This document shows positions 35,212-44,948 of a stretch of DNA of 64,000 nt, in pieces. This DNA comes from Pseudomonas sp. ICMP 561. GTDB lineage: Bacteria > Pseudomonadota > Gammaproteobacteria > Pseudomonadales > Pseudomonadaceae. The notes under the pieces were generated by a model. It ran no database searches. It was not told the DNA's origin and saw only the letters and a program-made list of their open reading frames with translations. The DNA is taken from assembly GCF_002699985.1 (NCBI RefSeq), contig NZ_LKBT01000001.1, positions 124,001 through 188,000 on the forward strand, in the 5' to 3' direction. A program made the translations under genes and the position numbers. Position 1 is the first letter of the stretch, and every line of letters starts with the position of its first letter.

Positions 35212-35769
35212 ATGCAAGACGACGATTTTTCCCTGTTCAAAAACGAGTTACGCGGCGTTAAGCCCATCAAGCAAGAATATGCCGATGTAGGCAAACCCAA
35301 GACCGACCGTAAACTCCTGGCCAGACTGCGTCAGTCCGCGACGGTGCGCACCGATTCGGTGACAGTCGATGGGTTGTCTGATCAGTTCGTGATCGATGTC
35401 GGGCCGGAAGATGTGTTGAGCTGGTCCCGCGATGGCGTGCAGGAAGGCCAGATGCGCAAGCTGAAGCTCGGGCAGATCAGCTTCGAGGGCAGTCTGGATT
35501 TGCATGGCATGACGGTCGAGGTCGCACGGGAAACCCTTTGGGAGTTTCTCGCTGAGGCCACCAAACTGGAAGTCCGCTGCGTACGTGTCACTCATGGCAA
35601 GGCTGTGCGACTGGACGGCAAGCGCCCGATGATCAAAAGCCACGTCAACACCTGGCTGCGGCAACATCCTCAAGTGCTGGGTTTCTGTTCGTGCCAGGCA
35701 AAACACGGCGGCGCGGGAGCGGTTTACGTGATTCTCAAGCGGACCATGATGGAAGGTCGCGACGAGTAA
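35212..35769 (+). CDS. Smr domain protein
   Basis: A 185-aa protein with a disordered N-terminal half and a C-terminal Smr domain (about 90-178). LDLHGM is at 95-100, RVTHGKAV follows, and KHGGAGAVYVIL is at the end. Free-standing Smr proteins of this kind nick or cleave nucleic acids; some act on mRNA at stalled ribosomes. I use ATG 35212, with GGAGG before it; the frame is open 35 codons upstream into non-coding-looking sequence. Confidence 0.9.
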   Translation: MQDDDFSLFKNELRGVKPIKQEYADVGKPKTDRKLLARLRQSATVRTDSVTVDGLSDQFVIDVGPEDVLSWSRDGVQEGQMRKLKLGQISFEGSLDLHGMTVEVARETLWEFLAEATKLEVRCVRVTHGKAVRLDGKRPMIKSHVNTWLRQHPQVLGFCSCQAKHGGAGAVYVILKRTMMEGRDE

Positions 35770-35802
35770 TCCGTCGCAACCTGAATGAAAAACCGGGGCG
35801 AG

Positions 35803-35991
35803 TTACGGACGACCGCCCGGACCGCCGCCACCTGGACCACCGCGGTCGCCACCTTCATAGTGACCGCCACCGCCGCCATGCCCGCCACCACCATGACCGC
35901 CGGGTCCACCTGGACCCCAAAACGGCCAGCAGCCTGAAACCGTAGACAGCACTGCAACCACCATTGCCACTTTTACCATTCGACCAAACAT
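35803..35991 (-). CDS. small glycine/histidine-rich lipoprotein
   Basis: A 62-aa protein with a lipoprotein signal, VLSTVSGC, where the Cys would be lipidated. The mature 40 residues are nearly all Gly, Pro, His and aromatic residues. I start at the ATG at 35991. The low complexity makes the frame easy to doubt, but the lipobox is clean. The His-rich, Gly-rich tail might bind metal. It converges on the Smr gene. Confidence 0.62.
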   Translation of the reverse strand: MFGRMVKVAMVVAVLSTVSGCWPFWGPGGPGGHGGGGHGGGGGHYEGGDRGGPGGGGPGGRP

Positions 35992-36123
35992 CACTTCACT
36001 CTCTCATGCGACAGGTATTTGTTACCTGCTCATTCAGACAGCGTGTGAGGGGTAATTTCTGTCGCCGGTTGGTAGGGACTTGGTAAGCGACTGGATACAA
36101 TCGCGCTCCGTCTGAGATGCCGC

Positions 36124-36151
36124 TTGATAAATGATCGTGCAGCTATATACT
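36124..36151 (+). promoter_or_regulatory. sigma-70 promoter of higBA
   Basis: TTGATA (36124-36129) and TATACT (36146-36151) are separated by 16 nt. Confidence 0.65.
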
Positions 36152-36155
36152 CAAC

Positions 36156-36174
36156 CTTAACGAATAACGTTAAG
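36156..36174 (+). promoter_or_regulatory. HigA operator candidate
   Basis: CTTAACG-AATAA-CGTTAAG is a perfect 7-bp inverted repeat just after the -10 box, overlapping the expected transcription start. TTAAC/GTTAA half-sites are those described for HigA of P. aeruginosa. Confidence 0.7.
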
Positions 36175-36182
36175 CATTACAG

Positions 36183-36461
36183 ATGATTCAGAGTTTTCGC
36201 TGCATCGATACCCAGGCACTGTTTGAAACTGGCAAGACCAGACGTTGGAGCGGGTTAAAGAATGTAGCAGAACGAAAGCTCGCGATGCTCGATGCCGCAA
36301 CGGCGCTGAAAGATCTCAAGTCGCCCCCCGGAAATAGACTGGAGGAGCTTCATGGAGACAGAGAGGGTCAGCACAGCATACGCATCAACGCTCAGTTCAG
36401 AGTCTGCTTCATATGGGGCAGCAATGGACCGGAACATGTAGAAATTGTTGACTATCACTGA
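36183..36461 (+). CDS. higB: HigB-type toxin (RelE superfamily)
   Basis: A 92-aa mRNA interferase-like toxin: MIQSFRCIDTQALFETGKTRRW, LKSPPGNRLEELHGDREGQHSIRINAQFRVCF, ending HVEIVDYH. The residues match HigB, which cleaves mRNA on the ribosome. The toxin gene precedes the antitoxin, the usual higBA order. The antitoxin starts 8 nt later. A promoter and operator lie immediately upstream. Confidence 0.93.
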   Translation: MIQSFRCIDTQALFETGKTRRWSGLKNVAERKLAMLDAATALKDLKSPPGNRLEELHGDREGQHSIRINAQFRVCFIWGSNGPEHVEIVDYH

Positions 36462-36469
36462 GGTGAACC

Positions 36470-36781
36470 ATGCATAAGAACGGCATGCGCCCGATACATC
36501 CGGGAGAAATTCTCAAAGAGGAATTTCTTGAACCGCTGGGGGTGACCCCCGCTGCACTCGCCCGCGCCCTTCATGTCTCTGCTCCGACAGTCAACGATAT
36601 TGTCAGAGAGCGGCGCAATATCAGTGCAGATGTTGCATTGCGTCTGGCAACGGCACTCGGCACATCTGCGCAGTTCTGGCTCAACCTTCAAGCCTCCTAC
36701 GACCTGCGTAAAGCAGAGATCGAGAAAGGCGAAGAAATCTACCGTGATGTTCACCTTCTCGACTGCTGTGCCTTCAGCTAA
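36470..36781 (+). CDS. higA: HigA-type antitoxin (XRE family)
   Basis: A 103-aa protein with MRPIHPGEILKEEFLEPLGVTPAALARALHVSAPTVNDIV, the HigA helix-turn-helix, and FWLNLQASYDLRKAEIE after it. It neutralises HigB and represses the operon. GAGGTG lies 6 nt before the ATG. The inverted repeat at 36156-36174 is its likely operator. Confidence 0.93.
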   Translation: MHKNGMRPIHPGEILKEEFLEPLGVTPAALARALHVSAPTVNDIVRERRNISADVALRLATALGTSAQFWLNLQASYDLRKAEIEKGEEIYRDVHLLDCCAFS

Positions 36782-37057
36782 AGAAACCTGAACGATCAGG
36801 CCGCTGTAGCGCCAATATGCCCTTCTGTAATAGACGGCAATACAACTACGGTCATACCTACGCTACTATGGGCGGCCTGACAGAAAAAGCTCGGCGCCAG
36901 CCTGGGCAAAGCGGGCAAATACCGCTATCGATTTATACCATCGCAGAACTCCGGCACTGGCTGGGGCGAGATCGGGCAACTCGAATAGAGCTTGATTGGT
37001 ACAAATTGGTACGACCCGACATGGTACCTATCTGAAAACTTTATGGAATCAACCCCT

Positions 37058-37603
37058 GTGACACTGGAACAGAACTACACCGCGATCCTTGGCCAACTGG
37101 GGGAAGACGTTTCCCGCGAAGGTCTGCTCGACACCCCCAAGCGTGCTGCCAAGGCAATGCAGTATCTGTGTCGCGGTTATGAACAAACGCTGGAAGAGGT
37201 TACCAACGGTGCCCTCTTCAGCTCCGACGCCAGCGAAATGGTGATGGTCAAGGACATCGAGTTGTATTCGTTGTGCGAGCATCACCTGCTGCCGTTCATT
37301 GGCAAGGCGCACGTCGCCTACATCCCCAATGGCAAGGTGCTGGGTCTGTCCAAGGTCGCGCGCATTGTGGACATGTATGCCCGCCGCCTGCAGATCCAGG
37401 AAAACCTCAGCCGCCAGATCGCGGAAGCAATAATGCAAGTGACCGGCGCACTGGGCGTTGCAGTAGTGATCGAAGCCAAACACATGTGCATGATGATGCG
37501 CGGTGTCGAAAAGCAGAACTCGTCGATGATCACCTCAGTGATGCTCGGTGAATTCCGCAACAACGCTGCTACCCGCAGCGAGTTCCTCAGCCTCATCAAG
37601 TGA
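37058..37603 (+). CDS. folE: GTP cyclohydrolase I
   Basis: A 181-aa enzyme making dihydroneopterin triphosphate for folate and pterins. The zinc site is LCEHHLLPF plus the Cys in [11 protein letters not shown] take GTG 37058 (product [15 protein letters not shown]), since homologues that I recall begin MSLEQNYT and have 181 residues; ATG 37043 would add five residues. GGAA lies 9 nt before the GTG. The glutaredoxin-like gene follows. Confidence 0.94.
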   Translation: MTLEQNYTAILGQLGEDVSREGLLDTPKRAAKAMQYLCRGYEQTLEEVTNGALFSSDASEMVMVKDIELYSLCEHHLLPFIGKAHVAYIPNGKVLGLSKVARIVDMYARRLQIQENLSRQIAEAIMQVTGALGVAVVIEAKHMCMMMRGVEKQNSSMITSVMLGEFRNNAATRSEFLSLIK

Positions 37604-37679
37604 CCGACGCCCTGCCCGGCTGATCACTCGCCGGGCCTTGGGCGATACGTTCCCGCCTGTTTCTCGCGAGGTCTTTTAC

Positions 37680-38051
37680 GTGTTTATAAAAGCATTGAGG
37701 GTTGGCCTTGGCCAACTGGTCATCTTCATCGACTTCATCACCCGTCCGGCGAAGAAAAAACGCACGCCCGAAGCTCAGGCGGCTGTCGAGCAGTCAGCAA
37801 AGAATCTCAGCCTGTATCAGTTCAATGCCTGCCCGTTCTGCGTCAAAACCCGTCGTACCCTGCACAAGCTCAACGTCCCGGTTGCGCTGCGTGATGCAAA
37901 AAACAACGAACAGGATCGCGAGACACTGCTCAATGAAGGCGGCAAGATCAAAGTGCCCTGCCTGCGCATCGAGGAAGATGGCAAGACCACCTGGATGTAT
38001 GAGTCCAAAGTGATAATTGATTACCTGAATCAGCGCTTCGCAGCGATCTGA
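37680..38051 (+). CDS. glutaredoxin-like protein
   Basis: A 123-aa protein. A hydrophobic N-terminal segment (residues 5-21) is followed by a glutaredoxin domain with the redox motif CPFC at 51-54, KVPCLRIEE and ESKVIIDYLNQRF. The N-terminal helix may attach it to the membrane. The start is GTG 37680 with GAGG 8 nt before it. It lies 76 bp after folE and is probably co-transcribed. Confidence 0.83.
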   Translation: MFIKALRVGLGQLVIFIDFITRPAKKKRTPEAQAAVEQSAKNLSLYQFNACPFCVKTRRTLHKLNVPVALRDAKNNEQDRETLLNEGGKIKVPCLRIEEDGKTTWMYESKVIIDYLNQRFAAI

Positions 38052-38072
38052 TTCAACGGCGCACGCCCGACA

Positions 38073-38465
38073 TCAGTTCGGGCAGCCTTCCTGACGGCAC
38101 GCCGCATACTGTTTCAGCTGCTCGACGCGCACTCTGGTCTGCTCTGCCAGACACCGGGATTGCAGCAGCGGCCACATCGAGCCGGAATCCTCAGCCTTGC
38201 CTGCCTGATACATACAATCCGCATCACGGAAAGCAATCCACTTCTGCTGCGCAGCCTTGAACGCCTGCTTCTTCTCGGGCGTCTGCAAGTACGCTATTTG
38301 TGCCTTGTATTGTTTGTTCAGCTCCGCATCCAGCGTTGCCAGTTGCTGACCTGCGCAACGATTCATCGCAGCCTGGCTGGCATCACAGTCTGTGTTTTGT
38401 GCCGAAGCAGAGCAGCCAATACCCAGCGCCATGAACATCAGCACCGCCATCATTGAAAAGCGCAT
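38073..38465 (-). CDS. LprI/DUF1311-type secreted protein
   Basis: A 130-aa protein with a signal peptide ending SASA. Six cysteines are placed as in the lysozyme-inhibitor LprI (DUF1311) family: TDCDASQAAMNRCAGQQLA, AFRDADCMY, SRCLAEQT, YAACRQEGC. FKAAQQKWIAFRDADC is the core motif. It is probably periplasmic. Lysozyme inhibition is known only for distant members. Confidence 0.85.
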   Translation of the reverse strand: MRFSMMAVLMFMALGIGCSASAQNTDCDASQAAMNRCAGQQLATLDAELNKQYKAQIAYLQTPEKKQAFKAAQQKWIAFRDADCMYQAGKAEDSGSMWPLLQSRCLAEQTRVRVEQLKQYAACRQEGCPN

Positions 38466-38587
38466 CGGGAACTCCTTTCCTTAAAGTCGTTGTTATCGGG
38501 CTACGGGGCCGCTCCCGAAGGGCGCGCAGACTAAATGCCTGTGCTGACACAGCCAAGTGATTTCAGCTGTGCTAAAACAATCGGACA

Positions 38588-38622
38588 TAAAAAAGCCGGT
38601 CATGTTGCATGACCGGCTTTTC
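38588..38622 (-). terminator. terminator of the GST gene
   Basis: AAAAGCCGGTCATG and CATGACCGGCTTTT form a long stem with T-runs on both strands; the GST gene ends 15 nt away on the minus strand. Confidence 0.85.
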
Positions 38623-38637
38623 AGGTGTCCGTCGCGA

Positions 38638-39240
38638 TCAGTCCAGCATGCCCACATAGCCAGGTTGCGCCTTCACCCGCTCAAGCCATTGCTCGATGCC
38701 AGGGTATGGCGTCAGGTCGAAACCGCCCTGATGGGCAACATGGGTGTAGGCATACAACGCAATGTCTGCGATGGAAAAGTGATCGCCCACCAGAAACGGC
38801 GTACGTTTCAGCTGCTGCTCCATCACCGCGAGGGCGCGGTAGCCAGCCTTGTGCAACGAACGATATTCCTCGAGACGCTCTTCAGGCAGCCCCAGATAAA
38901 ACTGGATAAACCGCGCGACTGCGATGCTCGGCTCATGGCTGTACTGCTCGAAGAACTGCCATTGCAGCACTTGCGTGCGCAGTCGCGGTTCGCTCGGCAG
39001 GTACTGGCTGCCATCGGCGAGGAAATTGAGGATCGCATTGGATTCCCACAGGCAGGTGCCGTCCTCAAGCTCCAGTACCGGAATCTTGCCGTTGGGGTTC
39101 TTCTCCAGAAACGCTGCGGTCTGGGTTTCACCCTTGAGAATATCCACCGGCACCCAGTGATACTCGACGCCCAGCAGGTTGAGCATCAGCTTGATCTTGT
39201 AGCAGTTGCCCGATTTGTAATCGCCGTAAACCTTGTACAT
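38638..39240 (-). CDS. glutathione S-transferase
   Basis: A 200-aa protein. The N-terminal thioredoxin-like domain has KSGNCYKIKLMLNLLGVEY and the glutathione-binding NPNGKIPVLELEDGTCLWESNAIL. The C-terminal helical domain has FLVGDHFSIADIALYAYTHVA. Detoxification substrates cannot be inferred. A terminator follows. It is downstream of the aminotransferase gene, on the same strand, with 33 bp between. Confidence 0.92.
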   Translation of the reverse strand: MYKVYGDYKSGNCYKIKLMLNLLGVEYHWVPVDILKGETQTAAFLEKNPNGKIPVLELEDGTCLWESNAILNFLADGSQYLPSEPRLRTQVLQWQFFEQYSHEPSIAVARFIQFYLGLPEERLEEYRSLHKAGYRALAVMEQQLKRTPFLVGDHFSIADIALYAYTHVAHQGGFDLTPYPGIEQWLERVKAQPGYVGMLD

Positions 39241-39273
39241 ACCCGTCCCCTTGAATTCTCTTGATGCCCGCAG

Positions 39274-40440
39274 CTAAGCGGCTCGTTCCAACCGGGCCTG
39301 ACGCACGACCGCCGCCAATCGCTTCAGGCCCTCGTCGAGACGGGCTGGATCAATGTGGCTGAAGTTGAGCCTTAGATAACCATGGTTGGCATCTGGATCG
39401 GCAAAAAACGGCTCCCCCGGCATAAACGCAACATCCTGCCTGAGCGCTTTGTCGAGCAGAGTCCGTGTATCCATTGGTTGCTTGAGCGTCAGCCAGAAAA
39501 ACAAACCACCTTGCGGGCTGTTCCAGTCAGCTATATCGGCAAAATGTCGTTTTAGTGCAGCCTCAAATGCATCCCGCCGCTGACGGTAGAAAGTCTGCAA
39601 CTCAGACAAGTGTTCGCGGTAGTGCTCGGTACCGATCCATTGCAGGGCCTGCCACTGGCCTAAACGGTTGGTGTGCAGATCGGCAGACTGCTTCAAACGC
39701 AGCAAATGCGGGAACAGATCAGGACTGGCAATCAGGTAGCCGACCCGCAAACCTGGCAACAGGGTTTTCGACACAGTACCGGTGTAGATCCAGCTGGCTT
39801 TTTGCAAACGGCTGGCGATGGGCTTGGCACTGCCGCCATCAAACGTCAGATCGCGATAGGGTTCGTCTTCGATCAAGGTCACGCCGAATTCATCGAGCAG
39901 GGCAGCCACGGCCACACGACTGGCTTCGCTGTAACGCACTGCGGAAGGATTCTGGAAAGTCGGAATCAGATAGGCGAACGCAGGCTGGTGTTGCTCCAGT
40001 TGCTGTCGCAAGGCCTGCAAATCCGGGCCATCGGTTTGCAGCGGCACTGTCAGGCAATCAGCACCGAACAACTGGAAAATCTGCAACGCCGCCAGGTATG
40101 TCGGTGCTTCGAGCACGATCTGCGTGCCTTTGTCGATGTACAGCTTGGCCGCCAGATCCAGCGTCTGCTGCGAGCCACTGACGATCAACACCTGACTGGC
40201 GTCGCACTGCAGGCCGATCGCTCGCGCCTCAGCAGCCAGGGCTTCGCGCAAGCCAGGCTCGCCTTCACTCATGCCGTATTGGCCAAGCGCAACAGGCATG
40301 TCCGCCCACTCCACTTTGGGCAGCATGGCTTCGGCTGGCAGGCCACCGGCGAACGACATGACTTCCGGACGCTGGGCCGCAGCAAGGATTTCACGAATCA
40401 GAGAACTTTTAAGCCGGGACACGCGTTCAGAGAAAGCCAT
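39274..40440 (-). CDS. PLP-dependent aminotransferase, class I/II (LysN/MocR-type fold)
   Basis: A 388-aa enzyme. The PLP lysine is Lys225 in TGTVSKTLLPGLRVGY; SGSQQTLDLAAKL binds the phosphate; PTFQNPSAVRY and EDEPYRDL are the other cofactor contacts. It resembles 2-aminoadipate and related transaminases and lacks a GntR domain. The start is ATG 40440. It diverges from the marR gene with 82 bp between, so MarR may control it. Confidence 0.9.
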   Translation of the reverse strand: MAFSERVSRLKSSLIREILAAAQRPEVMSFAGGLPAEAMLPKVEWADMPVALGQYGMSEGEPGLREALAAEARAIGLQCDASQVLIVSGSQQTLDLAAKLYIDKGTQIVLEAPTYLAALQIFQLFGADCLTVPLQTDGPDLQALRQQLEQHQPAFAYLIPTFQNPSAVRYSEASRVAVAALLDEFGVTLIEDEPYRDLTFDGGSAKPIASRLQKASWIYTGTVSKTLLPGLRVGYLIASPDLFPHLLRLKQSADLHTNRLGQWQALQWIGTEHYREHLSELQTFYRQRRDAFEAALKRHFADIADWNSPQGGLFFWLTLKQPMDTRTLLDKALRQDVAFMPGEPFFADPDANHGYLRLNFSHIDPARLDEGLKRLAAVVRQARLERAA

Positions 40441-40522
40441 TGAGATCACCGCTAGCCGAAGTAATTGGAAATAAGTCAAACTGGTTGACCGAAATTACGA
40501 CGCCAGACATAGATACGTCAAT

Positions 40523-40993
40523 ATGCTTGACCTTAAAAATTCCGCATCCCAACAAGCCGCCATGGAAGCTTTTTTCTTCGGCTATCAGGCATTCACGGCA
40601 AAAGCTGACGAAATGCTCGCCCGACGAGGCTTCAGCCGCGTGCATCAGCGCATCGTATTTTTCATTGCCCGCTACCCCGATTTGAGCGTTAAAGAGCTGC
40701 TCGGCGTGCTCGGTGTAAGCAAGCAGGCACTCAATGCGCCGCTGCGCCAACTGATCGCCATGGATCTTGTACACGGCACCGCCCCCGACAGCGACAAGCG
40801 CAAACGCTTGCTGGGTCTGACCGAAGAAGGCTTGAAGTTCGAACAGGCTTTGCGGCGCGAACAAGTGAAGTTGTTGCAGCGCGTTTTTGCCGAGGCGGGT
40901 CTTGAAGCTGTTGACGGCTGGCTGCAGGTCAACGAAGCACTGGGCAGGACGCTACAGAATGGCGCCCGGCCTGCTTCTCGTGAGGAGGATTGA
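40523..40993 (+). CDS. MarR-family transcriptional regulator
   Basis: A 156-aa winged-helix protein. The recognition segment is LSVKELLGVLGVSKQALNAPLRQLIAMDLVHGTAPDSDKRKRLLGLTEEG, where the wing D-x-R/K pattern is clear. It is divergent from the aminotransferase-GST pair, which it probably regulates. The ligand is unknown. Confidence 0.88.
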   Translation: MLDLKNSASQQAAMEAFFFGYQAFTAKADEMLARRGFSRVHQRIVFFIARYPDLSVKELLGVLGVSKQALNAPLRQLIAMDLVHGTAPDSDKRKRLLGLTEEGLKFEQALRREQVKLLQRVFAEAGLEAVDGWLQVNEALGRTLQNGARPASREED

Positions 40994-41080
40994 AAACCTG
41001 ACATCGGCTCCTATCGGACAAAACATAAATAATTGAATAGATGCGATTTTTATGGGGGAGATTCTATGTTCACCTGGGAT

Positions 41081-41176
41081 TCCGTAGGACCTGCTTTAGC
41101 CGGGAGAGCGGTATTTCTGACGAGGAATATGTAGTGAACGTCCCGACGCCCTCCCGGCTAAAGCCGGTCCTACGGA
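41081..41176. repeat. REP pair, CCGGCTTTAGCCGGGAG family
   Basis: TCCGTAGGACCTGCTTTAGC is inverted as GGCTAAAGCCGGTCCTACGGA. Confidence 0.85.
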
Positions 41177-41315
41177 ATAGCGCGGTCTATGTGGGAGCGA
41201 GGCTTGGGCTGCTTCGTAACTGTACTCACGTTTACGAATCCCGCTGTATCGCAACACTTTGATACCAGTACGTTTACGCTTGCGGCCTGCCGTTGCACTG
41301 CTCAAGGATGGATTG

Positions 41316-42509
41316 ATGAACGCCTCACCCCTCGCCCGTCTGCGCCCATTGGCCGACACTTCCCCCGCCGCAATCGTCGCTGGTTTTATCGCCATGATGA
41401 CGGGCTGTACCAGTTCGCTGGTGCTGATGTTCCAGGCAGGCCAGGCAGCCGGGCTGACCAGTGCGCAGATATCTTCGTGGATCTGGGCATTGTTCGTCGG
41501 TATGGCGGTGTGCAGCATCGGTCTTTCCTTGCGCTATCGGACCCCCATCACCGTGGCTTGGTCGACCCCCGGCGCAGCTTTGCTGATCACCAGCCTGGGC
41601 GGAGTGGCGTATCCAGAAGCCATCGGTGCGTTTATCACCAGTGCAGTGCTGGTCATCATTTGCGGGGTAACCGGCAGCTTTGACCGACTGGTAAAAAAGC
41701 TTCCCGCCTCTCTGGCTGCGGCGTTACTGGCCGGCATTCTGTTCAAGATCGGCAGCGAAATCTTCGTCGCCGCCCAACACCGCACCGCGCTGGTATTGGG
41801 GATGTTCTTCACCTACCTGCTGATCAAACGGATATCGCCACGCTACGCGGTACTGGCTGCACTCCTCGTGGGTACTGCGCTGTCAGGCTGGTTGGGTTTG
41901 CTGGACTTCAGCGGCTTTACGCTGGAGGTCTCGATGCCGGTCTGGACGACGCCAGAGTTTTCTCTGGCGGCAACGGTGAGCATCGGCATTCCGCTGTTTG
42001 TGGTGGCCATGACGTCACAGAACATGCCGGGCATCGCCGTGTTGCGTGCTGACGGTTACCACGTACCGGCCTCGCCGCTGATTTCAGTCACCGGTATCGC
42101 GTCATTGTTGCTGGCACCGTTCGGTTCCCACGGGCTCAATCTGGCCGCCATCAGCGCGGCCATCTGCACCAGCACCCACGCTCACGAGGACCGCGACAAG
42201 CGTTACACGGCGGCCATCTGGTGCGGAATCTTCTACGCCATTGCCGCCATCTACGGCGGAGCGTTGGCGGCGCTTTTCGGTGCGTTCCCCAAGGAACTGG
42301 TGCTGTCGATAGCCGCTTTGGCGTTGTTCGGCTCGATCATCAACGGCCTGACCGTTGCGATGAACGAACCCAGGGAGCGCGAAGCGGCACTGATCACCTT
42401 CATGGTGACGGCGTCAGGCCTGACCCTGCTTTCAATTGGATCGGCGTTCTGGGGGATTGTGGCGGGGGTTGTGACGATGCTGATCCTGAATGGGACGTCG
42501 CGTCGGTAG
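41316..42509 (+). CDS. benE: BenE-family benzoate/H+ symporter
   Basis: A 397-aa protein with about 12 membrane helices. AIVAGFIAMMTGCTSSLVLMFQAGQAAGL and STPGAALLITSL match the BenE family, and SQNMPGIAVLRADGY is the conserved mid-protein motif. It is proposed to import aromatic acids with protons. AAGGATGG precedes ATG 41316. No benzoate degradation genes are nearby, so the substrate may differ. Confidence 0.9.
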   Translation: MNASPLARLRPLADTSPAAIVAGFIAMMTGCTSSLVLMFQAGQAAGLTSAQISSWIWALFVGMAVCSIGLSLRYRTPITVAWSTPGAALLITSLGGVAYPEAIGAFITSAVLVIICGVTGSFDRLVKKLPASLAAALLAGILFKIGSEIFVAAQHRTALVLGMFFTYLLIKRISPRYAVLAALLVGTALSGWLGLLDFSGFTLEVSMPVWTTPEFSLAATVSIGIPLFVVAMTSQNMPGIAVLRADGYHVPASPLISVTGIASLLLAPFGSHGLNLAAISAAICTSTHAHEDRDKRYTAAIWCGIFYAIAAIYGGALAALFGAFPKELVLSIAALALFGSIINGLTVAMNEPREREAALITFMVTASGLTLLSIGSAFWGIVAGVVTMLILNGTSRR

Positions 42510-42575
42510 AAGCAGGTCGCTTCACAAATACATCTACCGGGTTCAAAGATGATCCTGCGCCACAAACAAGTGGTC

Positions 42576-42645
42576 TGTAGGAGCTGCCGAAGGCTGCGAT
42601 GGCGGTGCATCAGACTAAGTTCTCGCAGCCTTCGGCAGCTCCTAC
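42576..42645. repeat. REP pair, GCTGCCGAAGGCTGCGA family
   Basis: TGTAGGAGCTGCCGAAGGC is inverted as GCCTTCGGCAGCTCCTAC between convergent benE and chemoreceptor genes. Confidence 0.85.
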
Positions 42646-42670
42646 GGGCCAATAAAGATTCAGTGTCACC

Positions 42671-44641
42671 CTACAACCTGAAATGCCCAACCATCCCCTT
42701 GAGCTCGGTCCCAAGTGATGCAAGCTCAGTACTCGAGGCTGCATTGCCCCGCATGGCCAGGGCGGACTGGTCGGCGCTGGCGCGAATATTAGTGACGCTG
42801 CGATTGATCTCTTCGGCGACCGACGCCTGTTGTTCTGCCGCTGCAGCAATTTGCTGGTTCATCTGCTGGATCATCGAAACCGCCGCAGCAATGCTGCCCA
42901 ACGCGCTTTCGGTTTGCAGCGCATCGCTGACCGCAAGCCTGACCAGTTCACCACTGCTCTGGATTTGTGCCACGGAGGCTGAAGCACCACTGCGAAGGCT
43001 GCTGACGAGTCGTTCGATTTCCTCAGTGGATTGCTGAGTTCGCCTGGCCAGCGCTCTTACCTCGTCGGCAACCACGGCAAAGCCCCTGCCCTGCTCACCT
43101 GCGCGCGCGGCTTCGATAGCCGCATTCAGCGCCAATAGATTGGTCTGTTCGGCCACGCTTTTAATGACCCCAAGCACCGTGCCGATGTTCTGGATCTCGT
43201 TGCTCAGGTTTTCAATGCTGTCGATGGCCGACGCAGAAGAACTGGCCAATTGTTCAATGCGCTGCAGACTCTGACGCACCACTGTCTGACCGCTGTCGAC
43301 CTTTTCATCAGCGCTCTGCGCGGCAAGCGCGGCTTGTTCAGCATTGCGGGCGACGTCATGCACAGTTGCCGTCATCTGGTTCATGGCCGTCGCGACCTGC
43401 TCGGTCTCTTCCTGCTGATGACTGACTTCGCGATTAGTCTGCTCAGTGACAGCCGAAAGAGAATGCGCAGAACTGGCCAACTGATCGATACCTGCCTGCA
43501 GACCGCTGACGATGCCACTCAGGCCAGCCCCCATTTGCTGCATGGCGAGCATCAGTTGTCCGATTTCATCCTTGCGCCGTACGTCGATACTACCGCTCAG
43601 GTCCCCCGCAGCAATACGTTGCGCAGTGGCAATGACGCTGCGCAACGGGTGAACGATCAGGCGAGTGATCAACAGCGAAGCCATCACACCCACCAACAAG
43701 GCCACCACCGATGAGCCGATGATCTGCAACGTGTTCGTGGTGAGTTGCGCCTGCATCGACTGATCTTCGGCGGCGTAAGCCTGCTTCACTTGCTCGACGA
43801 CCTGCGTGGCGTTGGCAGCCAGTTGCAGTGATACCTTGGCTTCGCTGTCGAGCAGGTCGGTGTATTCACTCAGTTTTTCAGTGAAATTGACGATATGCGT
43901 ACTGACTTCGCCCAACACAGTCTGGTAGCCCTCGTCCTTGACGACACCTTTGAGCTCCTCGACCAACGCCTTGGCATCATCCGCCTTCGTGATTTTGCCA
44001 GTCTTGACCTCGTCACCCGAGCCTGTCTTGCGGCTTTTATCGAGACGCACCCGGGCCTCGTCCATTGCCTGCATCATCAATTTTGAGACCTGGCTGACCT
44101 GATTGGCCTGCTCGATGAACTCCGAACCCTGCTCGCCCTTCGACTGTTTGAGCCCATAGGCGCCGTCATCCGCCAGCCCGGACTGTAGAACATCCAGATT
44201 GTTGGCGACGCTAGAGACGGACCAACTGGCCATTTCCAGCGCAATGTCCTTGCTTTGGCTGATATCGACGAACTGATCGAAGGACCTGCGATAAGCCCCC
44301 AATGTCTGCTGGACCTCGGTCATGCGTGACTCGCTGGCGGGGGACTGACTTTTCAATTGCTCAGCCAGTGCATTCAACTCATCAACGCCAACATGCAGTT
44401 GCTCAACGATCTTCGGATCACTGCGCAGCGCGTATTCCTGCTCCAGCAACCTGACCTTGAGGAGCCCGCTGTTCAGGGAAGACATCTGGTTAAGGCCATC
44501 GAAGTGAGCGCTGATGCTTTTCAGCGACCAGACACCAATAGCGGCCACCAGCGCGGTCAGCAGCAAAACCAGCGTGAAACCCACGCCGAGTTTCTTTGCC
44601 ATCCCAAGGTTGGCAACGCGAGCTTGCATGGCCGAAATCAT
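42671..44641 (-). CDS. methyl-accepting chemotaxis protein, HBM-type
   Basis: A 656-aa transmembrane receptor. Helix TM1 is at about 18-38, followed by a large helical periplasmic domain of roughly 250 residues (helical bimodular type, as in McpS), TM2 ([16 protein letters not shown]), a HAMP domain and the cytoplasmic signalling domain. The hairpin tip includes [41 protein letters not shown] receptors sense organic acids such as TCA intermediates. I chose the ATG at 44641 with GGAG 9 nt upstream; an upstream ATG at 44650 is also possible. Confidence 0.92.
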   Translation of the reverse strand: MISAMQARVANLGMAKKLGVGFTLVLLLTALVAAIGVWSLKSISAHFDGLNQMSSLNSGLLKVRLLEQEYALRSDPKIVEQLHVGVDELNALAEQLKSQSPASESRMTEVQQTLGAYRRSFDQFVDISQSKDIALEMASWSVSSVANNLDVLQSGLADDGAYGLKQSKGEQGSEFIEQANQVSQVSKLMMQAMDEARVRLDKSRKTGSGDEVKTGKITKADDAKALVEELKGVVKDEGYQTVLGEVSTHIVNFTEKLSEYTDLLDSEAKVSLQLAANATQVVEQVKQAYAAEDQSMQAQLTTNTLQIIGSSVVALLVGVMASLLITRLIVHPLRSVIATAQRIAAGDLSGSIDVRRKDEIGQLMLAMQQMGAGLSGIVSGLQAGIDQLASSAHSLSAVTEQTNREVSHQQEETEQVATAMNQMTATVHDVARNAEQAALAAQSADEKVDSGQTVVRQSLQRIEQLASSSASAIDSIENLSNEIQNIGTVLGVIKSVAEQTNLLALNAAIEAARAGEQGRGFAVVADEVRALARRTQQSTEEIERLVSSLRSGASASVAQIQSSGELVRLAVSDALQTESALGSIAAAVSMIQQMNQQIAAAAEQQASVAEEINRSVTNIRASADQSALAMRGNAASSTELASLGTELKGMVGHFRL

Positions 44642-44948
44642 AGCGCTCATCTCCGTTCGATCACTCAAGGCGTTCAGGCCGAACACTCAGGCCTTTGATT
44701 CACGCCATTCAATAATCGTGCAGATTCGCAATGGTTCTGAGGATGTACAAGACTTTGACGCCGAGATAATGGCAAATAGCTATGCCGAAGTCGTTTTCAG
44801 ACTTATTCAGGGCAACTTTGGATTAACAGCCAGCTTGCGACATCGAGATTTGAGAATAAAAGCGGTGGAAGCCTGGGAGCAGTTGCAGGGTAAACGTCCA
44901 GTTCGGAGCGATTACCCTGCGTGCAGCGCTAAACGTGTGCAGGGGTTT

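Noticed and set aside
41316..42509. A benzoate degradation locus around benE
   Set aside because: No dioxygenase or muconate genes are present within the window.
44760..44948. Open frame with protein-like composition between the chemoreceptor and ldcA (MANSYAEVVFRLIQG...)
   Set aside because: No convincing ribosome site, it runs into ldcA on the opposite strand, and I recognise no family. It may be a remnant.
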